This document shows positions 21,138-29,196 of a DNA stretch of 64,000 bases, in pieces. Both the position numbers and the translations under genes were made by a program. Location: contig CAILXX010000004.1 of assembly GCA_903838295.1 (NCBI GenBank), positions 124,001-188,000 of the forward strand. The letters are read 5' to 3'. Source of the stretch: an uncultured Actinomycetes bacterium. GTDB taxonomy: Bacteria > Actinomycetota > Actinomycetes > Nanopelagicales > Nanopelagicaceae. Positions within the stretch are counted from its first letter, which is position 1; each line of letters starts with the position of its first letter. The notes beneath the pieces were generated by a model. It worked only from the letters and a program-made list of their open reading frames with translations. It had not been told where the DNA came from and searched no databases.

Positions 21138-22495
21138 TCAGAGGCTACCAATTCTTTGCACATCGCCCAGAAAGCTCCGGTATGTGCGTCAATATCAGCT
21201 TCGGTTGTGTCTGGTGAAACCAGGGCCATATTATGGAAAGGCGTAATGAGAAATCCATCGTTGAGCATACGCAGGTGAATGTATTGTTCAAGTTCAAAGT
21301 CGCCCGCATCAGATGCTTCCTTGCCGGTCTTTGGTGCAGTAGCTTGAAATAAATATTCACCTCGTGCGCCAAGTCGAGAGCAATACCAAGGAAGCTCGAA
21401 TTCCTTGATTGCCGCGTCCACGCCATCACACCAACGCTGGCCTAGAGTGACCATTTTTGCGAATGCAGAATCGGTTAAAACTTCTGTCAGAGTTGCTCGC
21501 ATTGCAGCGAGGCTTAAAGCATTGCCAGCAAGTGTGCTTCCGATTCCACCGGTATCGATGAGTTCGCGCTCGACCTTCTCTTTGATGCGCTGGGCGATCT
21601 CCTTCTGCATCCCGAATGTTCCCGTAGGAATTCCACCAGCAATCGCCTTGCCGATTGTTAAGAAATCTGGCTTAAGCCCAAGGAGCGCGGTCATTCCACC
21701 AGGACCGACTGAAATCGTGTGGGTTTCGTCAATGATTAATAGGGTGCCATATTTCTTTGCAAGCACGGTAACAGCTTCTAGATAACCTGTCTCAGGAAGG
21801 ACTATCCCGATATTAGTCATCGCGGGTTCCATCAAGATTGCCGCCACATCGCCATGTGCAAGCGCTGCTTCCATTCCAGCCAGGTCGTTGAATTCAACGA
21901 CGCGAGTTGTCTGATCTAAGTCCACAGGTGCTCCAAGATTTCCTTGGCGTTTAACCGTTTTTCCTGATGAATCTAAAGTCGCAAAAGTTTCATCAACGCT
22001 TCCGTGATAGCACTTGTCAATAACAACAATTTTTGATCGACCAGTGATCAATCGGGAGTAGCGAATCACATGCCGATTGGCATCAGTGGCCGTCACAGTG
22101 AACTGCCACAGGGGCAATCCAAATCTGCGGGCTAGTTCTGAAGAGACGATTACTGCGTCCTCTGTCGGCAACATTGCCGTGATGCCCCGTTTCATCTGAG
22201 CAGTGATTGCTTGCACCGTGGGGGCAGGTGAATGGCCCGTCATTGATCCAGTATCACCAAGGCAAAGATCTATATATTCAAGCCCATCGATATCTGTAAA
22301 TCGAGCACCTTGCGCAGTGTCAACAAAGATTGGGTAGGCACCAGGCCATTTGGCCATCCATGACATTGGGACGCCACCTGGCATTACCTCTTGAGCTTTT
22401 TTAAAGAGTAATCCACTTTTTGGATGCAATGCGAGAAAACGATCTTCTTCGGTGGCTATTAATTTTTTTAGGCGCTCTCTATTGATAATCGACAT
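21134..22495 (-). CDS. class III PLP aminotransferase of unknown substrate
   Basis: A fold-type I enzyme of about 453 residues, related to glutamate-1-semialdehyde aminomutase. LGDTGSMTGHSPAP, the metal/cofactor segment IIDETHTISVGPGG (Asp for the pyridine N) and LTIGKAIAGGIPTGTFGM with the Schiff-base Lys are visible. It lacks a haem-biosynthesis context, so a role as omega-aminotransferase or beta-amino acid mutase is more likely than HemL. The frame opens 17 codons upstream, but the ATG at 22495 follows TACAAT by 7 bases, a leaderless promoter, and begins MSIINRERLKKLI. Confidence 0.8.
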   Translation of the reverse strand: MSIINRERLKKLIATEEDRFLALHPKSGLLFKKAQEVMPGGVPMSWMAKWPGAYPIFVDTAQGARFTDIDGLEYIDLCLGDTGSMTGHSPAPTVQAITAQMKRGITAMLPTEDAVIVSSELARRFGLPLWQFTVTATDANRHVIRYSRLITGRSKIVVIDKCYHGSVDETFATLDSSGKTVKRQGNLGAPVDLDQTTRVVEFNDLAGMEAALAHGDVAAILMEPAMTNIGIVLPETGYLEAVTVLAKKYGTLLIIDETHTISVGPGGMTALLGLKPDFLTIGKAIAGGIPTGTFGMQKEIAQRIKEKVERELIDTGGIGSTLAGNALSLAAMRATLTEVLTDSAFAKMVTLGQRWCDGVDAAIKEFELPWYCSRLGARGEYLFQATAPKTGKEASDAGDFELEQYIHLRMLNDGFLITPFHNMALVSPDTTEADIDAHTGAFWAMCKELVASE

Positions 22496-22501
22496 AGTGC
22501 A

Positions 22502-22508
22502 GATTGTA
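22502..22508 (-). promoter_or_regulatory. -10 element for the aminotransferase operon
   Basis: On the minus strand TACAAT is followed by 7 bases and the ATG at 22495. This supports the shorter start. Confidence 0.45.
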
Positions 22509-22617
22509 AGGGCTAACCTAACTTTGATGAGCGTGGAACCTTTCACCTGGCTGGGCCCAAGATTCGCGAGAGAAAAAAAGGAAATTGATAGGCAGAGGTG
22601 GAGACTCCATCAAGTAG

Positions 22618-22657
22618 CCTCGGTTACGCTTGTGTCAAAATCCTGCCCAACCTATAA
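22618..22657 (+). pseudogene. relic of the mfd 3' end
   Basis: Just before the second SurA-like gene, the bases align with the last ~40 of mfd: TCCTGCCCAACCTATAAAGG here against TCCTGCACAACCTCTAAAGG at 15402-15421, and TCGGTT further upstream in both. Read in the mfd frame it gives ILPNL-stop against VLHNL-stop. The spacing from this dead stop to the GTG is 12 bases versus 11 at the original site. It marks the left boundary of the duplicated segment. Confidence 0.7.
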
Positions 22658-22669
22658 AGGGGATATTCA

Positions 22670-23311
22670 GTGAAAAAGATTTTGGCTGCCTTCGTTGGCG
22701 TTGTAGTTCTAGCCGCCGCGGGTTTGAGCCTATGGCACTTCCTAGGCACATCCAGTCCGGTCGCAACAATTGGGACTGACAAGGTTACTGTCTCAGATGT
22801 CAACGACAGCGTAAATGAAATCCTGGCTGAACGTAAAGGGGTTTCGACAACTGGCATGCAGCTTGCCACTGGTGCAGATCTAACTTTGGCAGAAGTTAAT
22901 TTCCATGTGATCGCATATTTGCTCGCGGATACAGCATCTGAAAATCTTGTTAATGTTACGCAAGCAGAGATTGCTTCCCGGCGTGCAAATATTGTTACTC
23001 AAGTTGGTGGCGAATCTAAATTATCAAAAGCCTTGGTCGCTGCAAATATCGCCCAGAAAGATTTTCCGCTGTACCTGCACACAATACTTTTTGAAGAAGG
23101 CCTTAACGCACTGGTAATAAAAGAGGGTGTTAATCAAGTAAATGCGACTCCTGCTGTCCAAGCACTAATTGTGGCAGAGGCCAAAAAAGTTGGAATAGTT
23201 GTCAATCCAAAGTTTGGAAAATGGGACGAGACACAAGTCGGGGTTGTGAGAAGTACCAGTTCTGTCATGACTTCTCCAGGTCCTACTCCAGCACCATCAG
23301 TCTCCAAGTAA
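22670..23311 (+). CDS. SurA N-terminal-like exported protein, copy 2
   Basis: A 213-residue paralogue of the product at 15430-16038, aligned over its whole length with long identical stretches (EILAERKGV, TTGMQLA, RRANIVTQVGGE, ALVAANIAQKDFPLYL). N-terminal signal/anchor at residues 4-24. It differs by a Ser/Thr/Pro-rich C-terminal extension. GTG start with AAAGGGGA upstream. The stretch before it is a relic of mfd, so it arose by copying the mfd-SurA junction rather than by vertical inheritance at this site. The intact frame and many synonymous changes suggest it is still functional. Confidence 0.75.
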   Translation: MKKILAAFVGVVVLAAAGLSLWHFLGTSSPVATIGTDKVTVSDVNDSVNEILAERKGVSTTGMQLATGADLTLAEVNFHVIAYLLADTASENLVNVTQAEIASRRANIVTQVGGESKLSKALVAANIAQKDFPLYLHTILFEEGLNALVIKEGVNQVNATPAVQALIVAEAKKVGIVVNPKFGKWDETQVGVVRSTSSVMTSPGPTPAPSVSK

Positions 23312-23379
23312 CACGGAAGATTAAGAAACAAGAACCGTTACCCCCGATCATTTCCCGCTAAGGAAACTTTGGAGGCTCA

Positions 23380-23475
23380 GTGTGGGGCTCCGGTGTTGAA
23401 AAGGTATTCTTCCTATTTATCTCATTATGTGGTTTATTAGGCCTGTTGAACTTCCATAACCTAAGGGGAACATAA
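23380..23475 (+). CDS. possible 31-residue hydrophobic small protein or leader peptide
   Basis: GTG start with GGAGG (23371-23375) 4 bases upstream. The predicted peptide has a charged N-terminus, then a strongly hydrophobic core FFLFISLCGLLGLLNF, then HNLRGT. It ends 5 bases before the bglA ATG. Size and spacing suit a single-span membrane peptide or a leader that couples translation to bglA. No homologue recognised; the coding status is unproven. Confidence 0.4.
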   Translation: MWGSGVEKVFFLFISLCGLLGLLNFHNLRGT

Positions 23476-23480
23476 AGATC

Positions 23481-24884
23481 ATGGCTAAATTTCCAGTTGA
23501 TTTTCGTTGGGGTGCGGCGACTGCTGCATATCAAGTTGAAGGTGCCGCATACGAAGATGGTCGCGGGTTATCAATTTGGGATACATTTTGTAAAGTTCCA
23601 GGTAATGTACATTTAAATGACAGTGGCGACGTTGCTTGTGATCACTATCATCGATTTCTAGATGATATCGCTATGATGAAAAAGCTTGGACTGAAAAGTT
23701 ATCGATTCTCATTCTCTTGGACACGCATGTTTCCGAACGGTGATGGTGTTCGCGAAGAACGCGGGTTTGCATTCTACGACAAGTTAATTAATGCCTTGCT
23801 TGAAGCAGGAATTATTCCACTTGCAACCTTGTATCACTGGGATTTACCTCAGACGCTTCAGGATAAAGGTGGATGGGTAAACCGCGATACCGTTGACGCT
23901 TTTGGAAAATATGCTACAGCGATTGCTGAACATTTCGGTGATCGTGTTAAAGATTTCTCACCCATCAACGAACCGTGGGTAGTCGCATGGTTGGGCTATG
24001 GAATTGGTATTCATGCACCTGGTCACAAGAGTCGTCAAGAAGCATTTGCTGCGGCTCATCACACAGTTATTGCGCATGCGGTAGCCACGAATGCCATGCG
24101 GGCAGTGCGTAGCGATCTTAAGATTGGTCCAGTTCTTAACCAAGGCAACTATGTGCCCGATGATGCAACAGATCCAGTCTTAGCTCATGCAGCAGATATG
24201 TTCGACGCTTATCACAACCGATTCTGGATCGATGCCTTCTTCCATGGAACATATCCAGAGATCCTTATGAAAGAATTCTCCGCCGACCTAAACGCGGTAA
24301 TCAAGCCTGGAGATATGCAATTAGCGCAGGTAAAGAATGATTTTATCGGAATCAATTTCTACAATGACACGCGCATAGGGTTACCTATCGCCAATTCTTC
24401 AATCGATCCTGATTCGCGCGAATTAGAAACCGCTGGCGTTTTTCTGCCTGGGCTCCTTGGTTTAGATGTAGATACCGAACCTCATGGCGAACTAACAGAA
24501 ATGGGTTGGCCGCTTACTCCAGATGGAATCCGTAACTTGTTAGTTCGTTGGAAGACAGAGCTGGGTAATCGTTGCCCAGATTTATACATTACGGAAAATG
24601 GTTGTGCCTACGGAAACGAGCCTGGCCCAGATGGCGCAGTGCACGACGATAAGCGGATTGAGTATCTGAAGAATCATATTGGTGCTGTTGGTCGAGCAAT
24701 TGCCGAAGGTGCACCAGTCAAGGGTTATTACCAATGGTCGCTCATGGACAATTTTGAGTGGGCGCTGGGATATGCAAAGCGTTTTGGTATCGTGCATGTG
24801 GATTATCAAACTCAAAAGCGTACTCCGAAGGATTCGGCTCACTGGTATTCCAATGTCATAAAGACAAATGGAATTGAACTATAA
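23481..24884 (+). CDS. bglA: GH1 beta-glucosidase
   Basis: Retaining glycosidase of family 1, 467 residues, complete, no signal peptide, so cytoplasmic hydrolysis of imported beta-linked disaccharides such as cellobiose. Acid/base Glu164 in INEPW and nucleophile Glu372 in ITENG are present, along with the N-terminal FRWGAATAAYQVEGA and the aglycone-side WSLMDNFEWA. Upstream AAGGGGAA could serve as ribosome binding site. Followed with no gap by an epimerase gene (TAA then GTG). Confidence 0.93.
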   Translation: MAKFPVDFRWGAATAAYQVEGAAYEDGRGLSIWDTFCKVPGNVHLNDSGDVACDHYHRFLDDIAMMKKLGLKSYRFSFSWTRMFPNGDGVREERGFAFYDKLINALLEAGIIPLATLYHWDLPQTLQDKGGWVNRDTVDAFGKYATAIAEHFGDRVKDFSPINEPWVVAWLGYGIGIHAPGHKSRQEAFAAAHHTVIAHAVATNAMRAVRSDLKIGPVLNQGNYVPDDATDPVLAHAADMFDAYHNRFWIDAFFHGTYPEILMKEFSADLNAVIKPGDMQLAQVKNDFIGINFYNDTRIGLPIANSSIDPDSRELETAGVFLPGLLGLDVDTEPHGELTEMGWPLTPDGIRNLLVRWKTELGNRCPDLYITENGCAYGNEPGPDGAVHDDKRIEYLKNHIGAVGRAIAEGAPVKGYYQWSLMDNFEWALGYAKRFGIVHVDYQTQKRTPKDSAHWYSNVIKTNGIEL

Positions 24885-25898
24885 GTGAAGGTCTTATTCC
24901 TTGGCGGCACGGGGACGATTTCGACTTCCTGTGTCGCGGAAGCTATCGAGCAAGGCCTTGATGTTTATGTTTTAAATCGAGGACAGTCTAAACGTAGGCC
25001 TATCGCTGCTGGAGCGAAGGTTATTTTGGGGGATGCCTATAGCGACGAGGATTTACTTAACGCCATTTCTGCTCATGGAATCGAAGTAGTAGCTGATTTT
25101 CTCTGTTTTGATGGGCAGGCCGCAAAGAGAATGGTCCGGTTGCTCGCGGGCAAAGTGAAGCAATATGTGTTTATTGGTACCGCCTCCTCATATCAAAAAC
25201 CAATTCACAAGCATCCGATTACAGAATCAAGCCCGCTCTCGCCCACCGGCCTTTCGCATTATTCTCAACTAAAGATTGATGCAGAAGGAGTATTTAACAG
25301 CGCCTATGTGAATGATCAATTTCCGGTTACAACGGTCAGACCGTCACATACATATGACGATGCGAGACCACCCTTAATTGGAGATTGGACAAATTGGGAC
25401 CGAGTACTAAAAGGTAAGCCGGTATTTATTTCAGGTGATGGCACGAATCTTTGGACTGTGACACATGCCGAAGACTTCGCAGTCGGATTTGTTGGGCTCT
25501 TAGGTAATTGGCCGGCCATCGGTGAAGATTTTCATATTACTTCTCAAGAATCCCCAACATGGGAGGAGATATACGCAAATATTGGTATGGCTACCGGAGT
25601 GACACCAAAAGTATTAAAACTTACTGGAGAGCAAATAAAGAAGGTAATGCCTGACTGGTTCTGGGCTGATCAAATTCTCGGCGACCTTAGCCACACTGCC
25701 ATTTTTGACAATACCAAGATCAAGAAGTTTGTTCCCAGATTTAATCCCAAGATTACCTGGGTCGAAGGTGCTCGTAGATTGCACTCCTGGCATCAAAAGA
25801 ATCATTCGCAATTAGTGATTGACGCCGAAGTTAGCGCTATTTTTGATCGTATTTCTGATGCACATTCGAGAATCGCGCAGAGCCTGGAGAGCTTCTAA
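24885..25898 (+). CDS. NAD-dependent epimerase/dehydratase family protein
   Basis: A 337-residue extended SDR. The nucleotide-binding loop is GGTGTIS at residues 7-13 and VFIGTASSYQKP follows strand 4; the active-site Tyr-x3-Lys is represented by YSQLK near residue 126-130. The pattern resembles the CSP41/isoflavone reductase-like branch rather than GalE. GTG start abutting the bglA stop implies co-transcription and perhaps sugar metabolism, but the substrate is unknown. Confidence 0.75.
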   Translation: MKVLFLGGTGTISTSCVAEAIEQGLDVYVLNRGQSKRRPIAAGAKVILGDAYSDEDLLNAISAHGIEVVADFLCFDGQAAKRMVRLLAGKVKQYVFIGTASSYQKPIHKHPITESSPLSPTGLSHYSQLKIDAEGVFNSAYVNDQFPVTTVRPSHTYDDARPPLIGDWTNWDRVLKGKPVFISGDGTNLWTVTHAEDFAVGFVGLLGNWPAIGEDFHITSQESPTWEEIYANIGMATGVTPKVLKLTGEQIKKVMPDWFWADQILGDLSHTAIFDNTKIKKFVPRFNPKITWVEGARRLHSWHQKNHSQLVIDAEVSAIFDRISDAHSRIAQSLESF

Positions 25899-25914
25899 TC
25901 AATTAACTGCGTGT

Positions 25915-25920
25915 TAGGTT
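25915..25920 (+). promoter_or_regulatory. -10 element of leaderless promoter for the acyltransferase
   Basis: TAGGTT, then exactly 6 bases, then the ATG at 25927; no ribosome binding site. Confidence 0.5.
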
Positions 25921-25926
25921 TCCGCT

Positions 25927-27132
25927 ATGGAAAAAGTGAGTAGTCGTGTAAATGGTGCTGATGGCTTTCGAGCCATCGCCTGCCTTCTGGTTATGTATCA
26001 CCATGCAATCCAAAGAATGAGCATTGCTTTGGCACCACGTTGGGTGCAGTGGCTTTTTTATGTTGGATGGCGCGGTGAAGTCGGTGTAAGCATCTTCTTC
26101 GTCTTATCTGGCTGCTTGCTCTCAGTTCCTTTTTGGAACCACTTTGTTAATGGGGGCCCCAAGCCCAAGTTGGTGAATTATGCCCGCAATCGTATCGCCA
26201 GAGTTGTTCCAGGCACTTGGCTGGCAATGATTGTGACAACTTACGTGGGCTACCGAGTTATTCATTATCCGATCAACTGGGCTCGATTCTTCTCTGGCAT
26301 GAGTTTTATATACGCATTCCACTACAAGACATTTTTCCCAAGCGAGTTCGATGGGCCTCTGTGGACCGTCGGATTAGAGGCTTTTTGTTATGTAGTTCTG
26401 CCATTTATTCTCTTTTCTATCTTCAAATTTGGAAAGTCAACCCGAGGTGCTGCGATTGGACTCTTCCTCTGGATCGTATTTCTCCAAGCGCTTCAACCTT
26501 TCATTATTTCTCATTTCATGACGGGCTTGGACGGAAAGGGATGGCAATATGGAATGACAGGGGGTGCGAAACTGTGGATGCCATATTGGAATCCCATCTC
26601 CTTCTTGAGCCAATTCCTCATTGGCTCTGGTGCTGCTCTACTTATTTGCGTTGAGCGGAAGCACCATTATCTGAAGAGTTGGCATTGGGACGCTATCTGC
26701 TTCGTAACAGGAATTGGTGCTTTTATTCTCATTTGCGAGCGTGAAATACCAGGTACCCCGGACGCGTTCACAAAGCAGGCCTACCTGACGCCGTTCTATC
26801 CGACCTTGATTGCGATTTCACTTGCTGCAGCCGCATCGGGCGGATATCTGTACAAAATTTTGGATAACAGATTCTTTAAACATGTGGCACAAATATCATT
26901 TGGGTTGTACCTATGGCATTGGTTCATCATCACGATGATGCAGGCAACTATTACTAAGGACTTCACAGTCAATGGGGTAGATGACTTATATCGCTGGCTC
27001 GGGCTAACAGTGTTCGCATATAGCTTGGCATGGGGTGTAGCAATTCTGAGTTGGCGCTACATGGAAAAGCCAATTTTGAATTTTAACCGATCACGAATTC
27101 AGCAGAAATCTCAAATCATGAAGGTCAGTTAG
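25927..27132 (+). CDS. acyltransferase family 3 (OafA/YrhL-like) membrane protein
   Basis: A 401-residue integral membrane O-acyltransferase that transfers acyl groups to surface glycans. The family start motif is ADGFRAIACLLVMYHHA (catalytic His pair near 25-26), with R/GW..EVGVSIFFVLSGCLLSVPF next and about ten TM helices. The acceptor is unknown. Its stop overlaps the stop of the convergent permease by four bases. Confidence 0.85.
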   Translation: MEKVSSRVNGADGFRAIACLLVMYHHAIQRMSIALAPRWVQWLFYVGWRGEVGVSIFFVLSGCLLSVPFWNHFVNGGPKPKLVNYARNRIARVVPGTWLAMIVTTYVGYRVIHYPINWARFFSGMSFIYAFHYKTFFPSEFDGPLWTVGLEAFCYVVLPFILFSIFKFGKSTRGAAIGLFLWIVFLQALQPFIISHFMTGLDGKGWQYGMTGGAKLWMPYWNPISFLSQFLIGSGAALLICVERKHHYLKSWHWDAICFVTGIGAFILICEREIPGTPDAFTKQAYLTPFYPTLIAISLAAAASGGYLYKILDNRFFKHVAQISFGLYLWHWFIITMMQATITKDFTVNGVDDLYRWLGLTVFAYSLAWGVAILSWRYMEKPILNFNRSRIQQKSQIMKVS

Positions 27133-27965
27133 CGATATTGACCATCCGTTAAACCCTTCTGCCAACTCTTCTGGACGACGAAGAATGCAAGAATTTCTGG
27201 CAGCATCGCAATGAAGATTCCTACGACTTCAAAATGTCCGCCGAATGAGTTGCTCAAACCAACGGTCACTGGATACAAGTGGACGTCAGACAACATTACT
27301 TGAGGTAAAAAATAGGTGTTTGAATTTGCGATGAAGGCGATGAGAAAAACTGTCCCAAGCATCGGTTTTAATATTGGCAGCGCAATAAGCCGATAAATTT
27401 GCAGTTCGCTAGCTTGGTCCAATCGTGCCGCCTGAATCAACTCATCGTTGATATTTCGGTCCGAGTAGTACTTGATTAAGAAGAGCCCAAGTGGACTAGG
27501 TAAGGTAGGTAATATAACCGACCAGATAGTTCCGACTATATGAATCTTTGCAAAAAGCAAAAATATCGGGATTACCAAAGCGTTTGCAGGGACCATAACC
27601 ATTCCCAAGGTAATGGCGCTCAAAGTTGAGGCACCTCTACCGATGAGCTTGGACAAGGCATACCCACCTAGACCTGAAACAATAACCACTCCCAAAGCTC
27701 CGCTACCTGCATAAAGAATAGAATTTGCGAGCCATCTTAGATAGATGTGGTTATTAGCTTGAAATAATGTTTGGATATTTTGGATGAGATGAAAAGAATG
27801 CCCAAACCAGAGCGCCGGTGTCGAAGTGAAATCTTCCGGGCTCTTGGTTGCTGACAATACAATCCACAAAATCGGGAAGCCAAAATATATGGTTCCGATT
27901 ATGAAGAGTCCACTTGCCCATATCCGCGCGTTACGAGATATAGATATTCTTTGCAAATGATCCAT
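27129..27965 (-). CDS. orphan sugar ABC permease (MalG type)
   Basis: A 278-residue inner membrane permease with six predicted TM helices. The EAA loop reads DELIQAARLDQASELQIYRLIALPILKP. It is a clear paralogue of the permease at 31521-32429 (shared LGMVMVPANALVIPIFLLFAKIH). No partner permease, binding protein or ATPase lies beside it, so it may be a remnant or may pair with subunits elsewhere. The ATG at 27965 is chosen over a GTG at 27971 because TAAGTT lies 6 bases before it. Divergent from lacI by 37 bases. Confidence 0.75.
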   Translation of the reverse strand: MDHLQRISISRNARIWASGLFIIGTIYFGFPILWIVLSATKSPEDFTSTPALWFGHSFHLIQNIQTLFQANNHIYLRWLANSILYAGSGALGVVIVSGLGGYALSKLIGRGASTLSAITLGMVMVPANALVIPIFLLFAKIHIVGTIWSVILPTLPSPLGLFLIKYYSDRNINDELIQAARLDQASELQIYRLIALPILKPMLGTVFLIAFIANSNTYFLPQVMLSDVHLYPVTVGLSNSFGGHFEVVGIFIAMLPEILAFFVVQKSWQKGLTDGQYR

Positions 27966-27971
27966 GTCCAC

Positions 27972-27977
27972 AACTTA
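27972..27977 (-). promoter_or_regulatory. -10 element of leaderless promoter for the orphan permease
   Basis: On the minus strand TAAGTT is followed by 6 bases and the ATG at 27965. It sits 13 bases from the divergent -10 of the regulator. Confidence 0.45.
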
Positions 27978-27990
27978 CTGGCAAAAGGTA

Positions 27991-27996
27991 TAGGTT
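27991..27996 (+). promoter_or_regulatory. -10 element of leaderless promoter for the LacI-family regulator
   Basis: TAGGTT followed by 6 bases and the ATG at 28003. Confidence 0.5.
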
Positions 27997-28002
27997 TCTG
28001 TC

Positions 28003-29025
28003 ATGGTGAAACGGCAATCTAAGTCACTTTTTGATGTAGCAGCAAAAGCTGGGGTATCTCACCAAACGGTCTCTCGGGTGCTTAACAATCACAAAAATGT
28101 CAGTGCGAAGACCCGTGAGAGCGTAGAAAAAGCCCTCAACGAGCTCAATTATCGGCCTAATTCTGCTGCGAGAGCCTTGGTTACTGGAGTGACCTCAACA
28201 ATTGGGGTTTTATGTTTCGATACCACCTTCTATGGACCGGCATCGATGCTGCACGGTGTGCAAGTGGCGGCCTTAGAAAATTCTTATGACGTTAAATTTT
28301 ACGGCGTCCAGGAAAGCATTTTTGAGAATTTGATTGATGGAATCAAGAATCTAACTTCAAACGGTATCGATGGTTTAATCATTATGGTTCCCCAACTCGA
28401 TGAGAAGATATTGAAGTCGAAGTTTCTTGCTGGAATTCCCTTGGTAATAGTGGGTGGTAGCGGATCCGTTAATGCAAGCAGCGTTGCAATTGATCAGTAT
28501 TTGGGTGCACGCCTTGCGACCAAGCATCTAATAGAACTCGGGCACAAGAATATTTCACATCTCTACGGCCCCCTCAATTGGTCGGATGCAAAGCACCGAA
28601 ATGAGGGGTGGCTGGCAGAAATGAAGAATAACAATTTGTCGGTCACCTCCATTGCGGCTGGTGACTGGACGGCAAAATCCGGATATCTAGCTGGGTTGAA
28701 GTTGCTGACTCATCAGAAGGTTACGGCGGTCTTTGCAGCAAACGACGCCATGGCGTTGGGGCTCTACCAGGCTGCAGAAGAGCTCGGGTTGAAAGTACCG
28801 GCTGACATAAGCATCGTTGGTTTCGATAATTCTCCCGAATCAGAGTATTTTCGGCCCGCATTAACTACGGTCAACCAAGATTTCTCGGCGACAGGTCAGC
28901 AAGGTTTAGAACTTCTCATTCAACGAATAAACGGAGAGTCCCTTGCTCGGCAACATCGCATGATCTCCCCTGAACTTTTGGTGCGTGGGAGCACGGCGCC
29001 AAGAAGTGCCAAGAAAAGGGGCTAA
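28003..29025 (+). CDS. LacI-family transcriptional regulator of the arabinose locus
   Basis: A 340-residue repressor. The N-terminal helix-turn-helix reads SLFDVAAKAGVSHQTVSRVLNNHKNVS (8-34) with the hinge helix RPNSAARALVTG; the rest is a periplasmic-binding-protein-like sugar sensor. The minor-groove Leu/Ala hinge is conserved (AARAL), consistent with a central CG in the operator. It stands before the arabinose uptake and catabolic genes and 120 bases from a perfect palindrome, so it most likely represses them and responds to arabinose or an arabinoside. The effector is inferred. Confidence 0.88.
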   Translation: MVKRQSKSLFDVAAKAGVSHQTVSRVLNNHKNVSAKTRESVEKALNELNYRPNSAARALVTGVTSTIGVLCFDTTFYGPASMLHGVQVAALENSYDVKFYGVQESIFENLIDGIKNLTSNGIDGLIIMVPQLDEKILKSKFLAGIPLVIVGGSGSVNASSVAIDQYLGARLATKHLIELGHKNISHLYGPLNWSDAKHRNEGWLAEMKNNNLSVTSIAAGDWTAKSGYLAGLKLLTHQKVTAVFAANDAMALGLYQAAEELGLKVPADISIVGFDNSPESEYFRPALTTVNQDFSATGQQGLELLIQRINGESLARQHRMISPELLVRGSTAPRSAKKRG

Positions 29026-29044
29026 TTTAGATTTATAACGTTCT

Positions 29045-29064
29045 GGTAACAATCAATTGCAACC
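29045..29064. promoter_or_regulatory. imperfect inverted repeat, possible second operator
   Basis: GGTAACAAT and ATTGCAACC form an inverted repeat matching at seven of nine positions, 100 bases before the perfect palindrome. Half-site sequence ATTG is shared with the main operator. Weak evidence. Confidence 0.25.
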
Positions 29065-29114
29065 GCTTGACTCTGGCGGCTGGAGTTATAGATTGTGCCT
29101 AATCGAAATGCACC

Positions 29115-29138
29115 AGCGCTCTTAGCGCTTGTTTTTTT
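29115..29138 (+). terminator. short hairpin plus T-run after lacI / before the binding-protein gene
   Basis: AGCGCT-CTT-AGCGCT forms a 6-bp stem with a 3-base loop, followed by TG and seven Ts. It resembles a small intrinsic terminator that would end lacI transcription, leaving the downstream operon to its own operator-controlled promoter. Confidence 0.5.
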
Positions 29139-29144
29139 GGGAAT

Positions 29145-29164
29145 AATTGTTAACGTTAACAATT
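29145..29164. promoter_or_regulatory. perfect 20-bp palindromic LacI-type operator
   Basis: AATTGTTAACGTTAACAATT is a perfect palindrome with the central CG that LacI-family hinge helices prefer. It lies 33 bases before the ABC binding-protein ATG, overlapping or just after an AATAAT that could be a -10 element. The obvious ligand is the regulator encoded at 28003-29025. Confidence 0.75.
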
Positions 29165-29196
29165 GTAGTCTCATCAACAATAACTGAAGGGAAAAA

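Noticed and set aside
22452-22673. ORF across the start of the aminotransferase and the mfd relic
   Set aside because: Low-complexity product with no motif, antisense to the aminotransferase start; the relic explains its 3' part.
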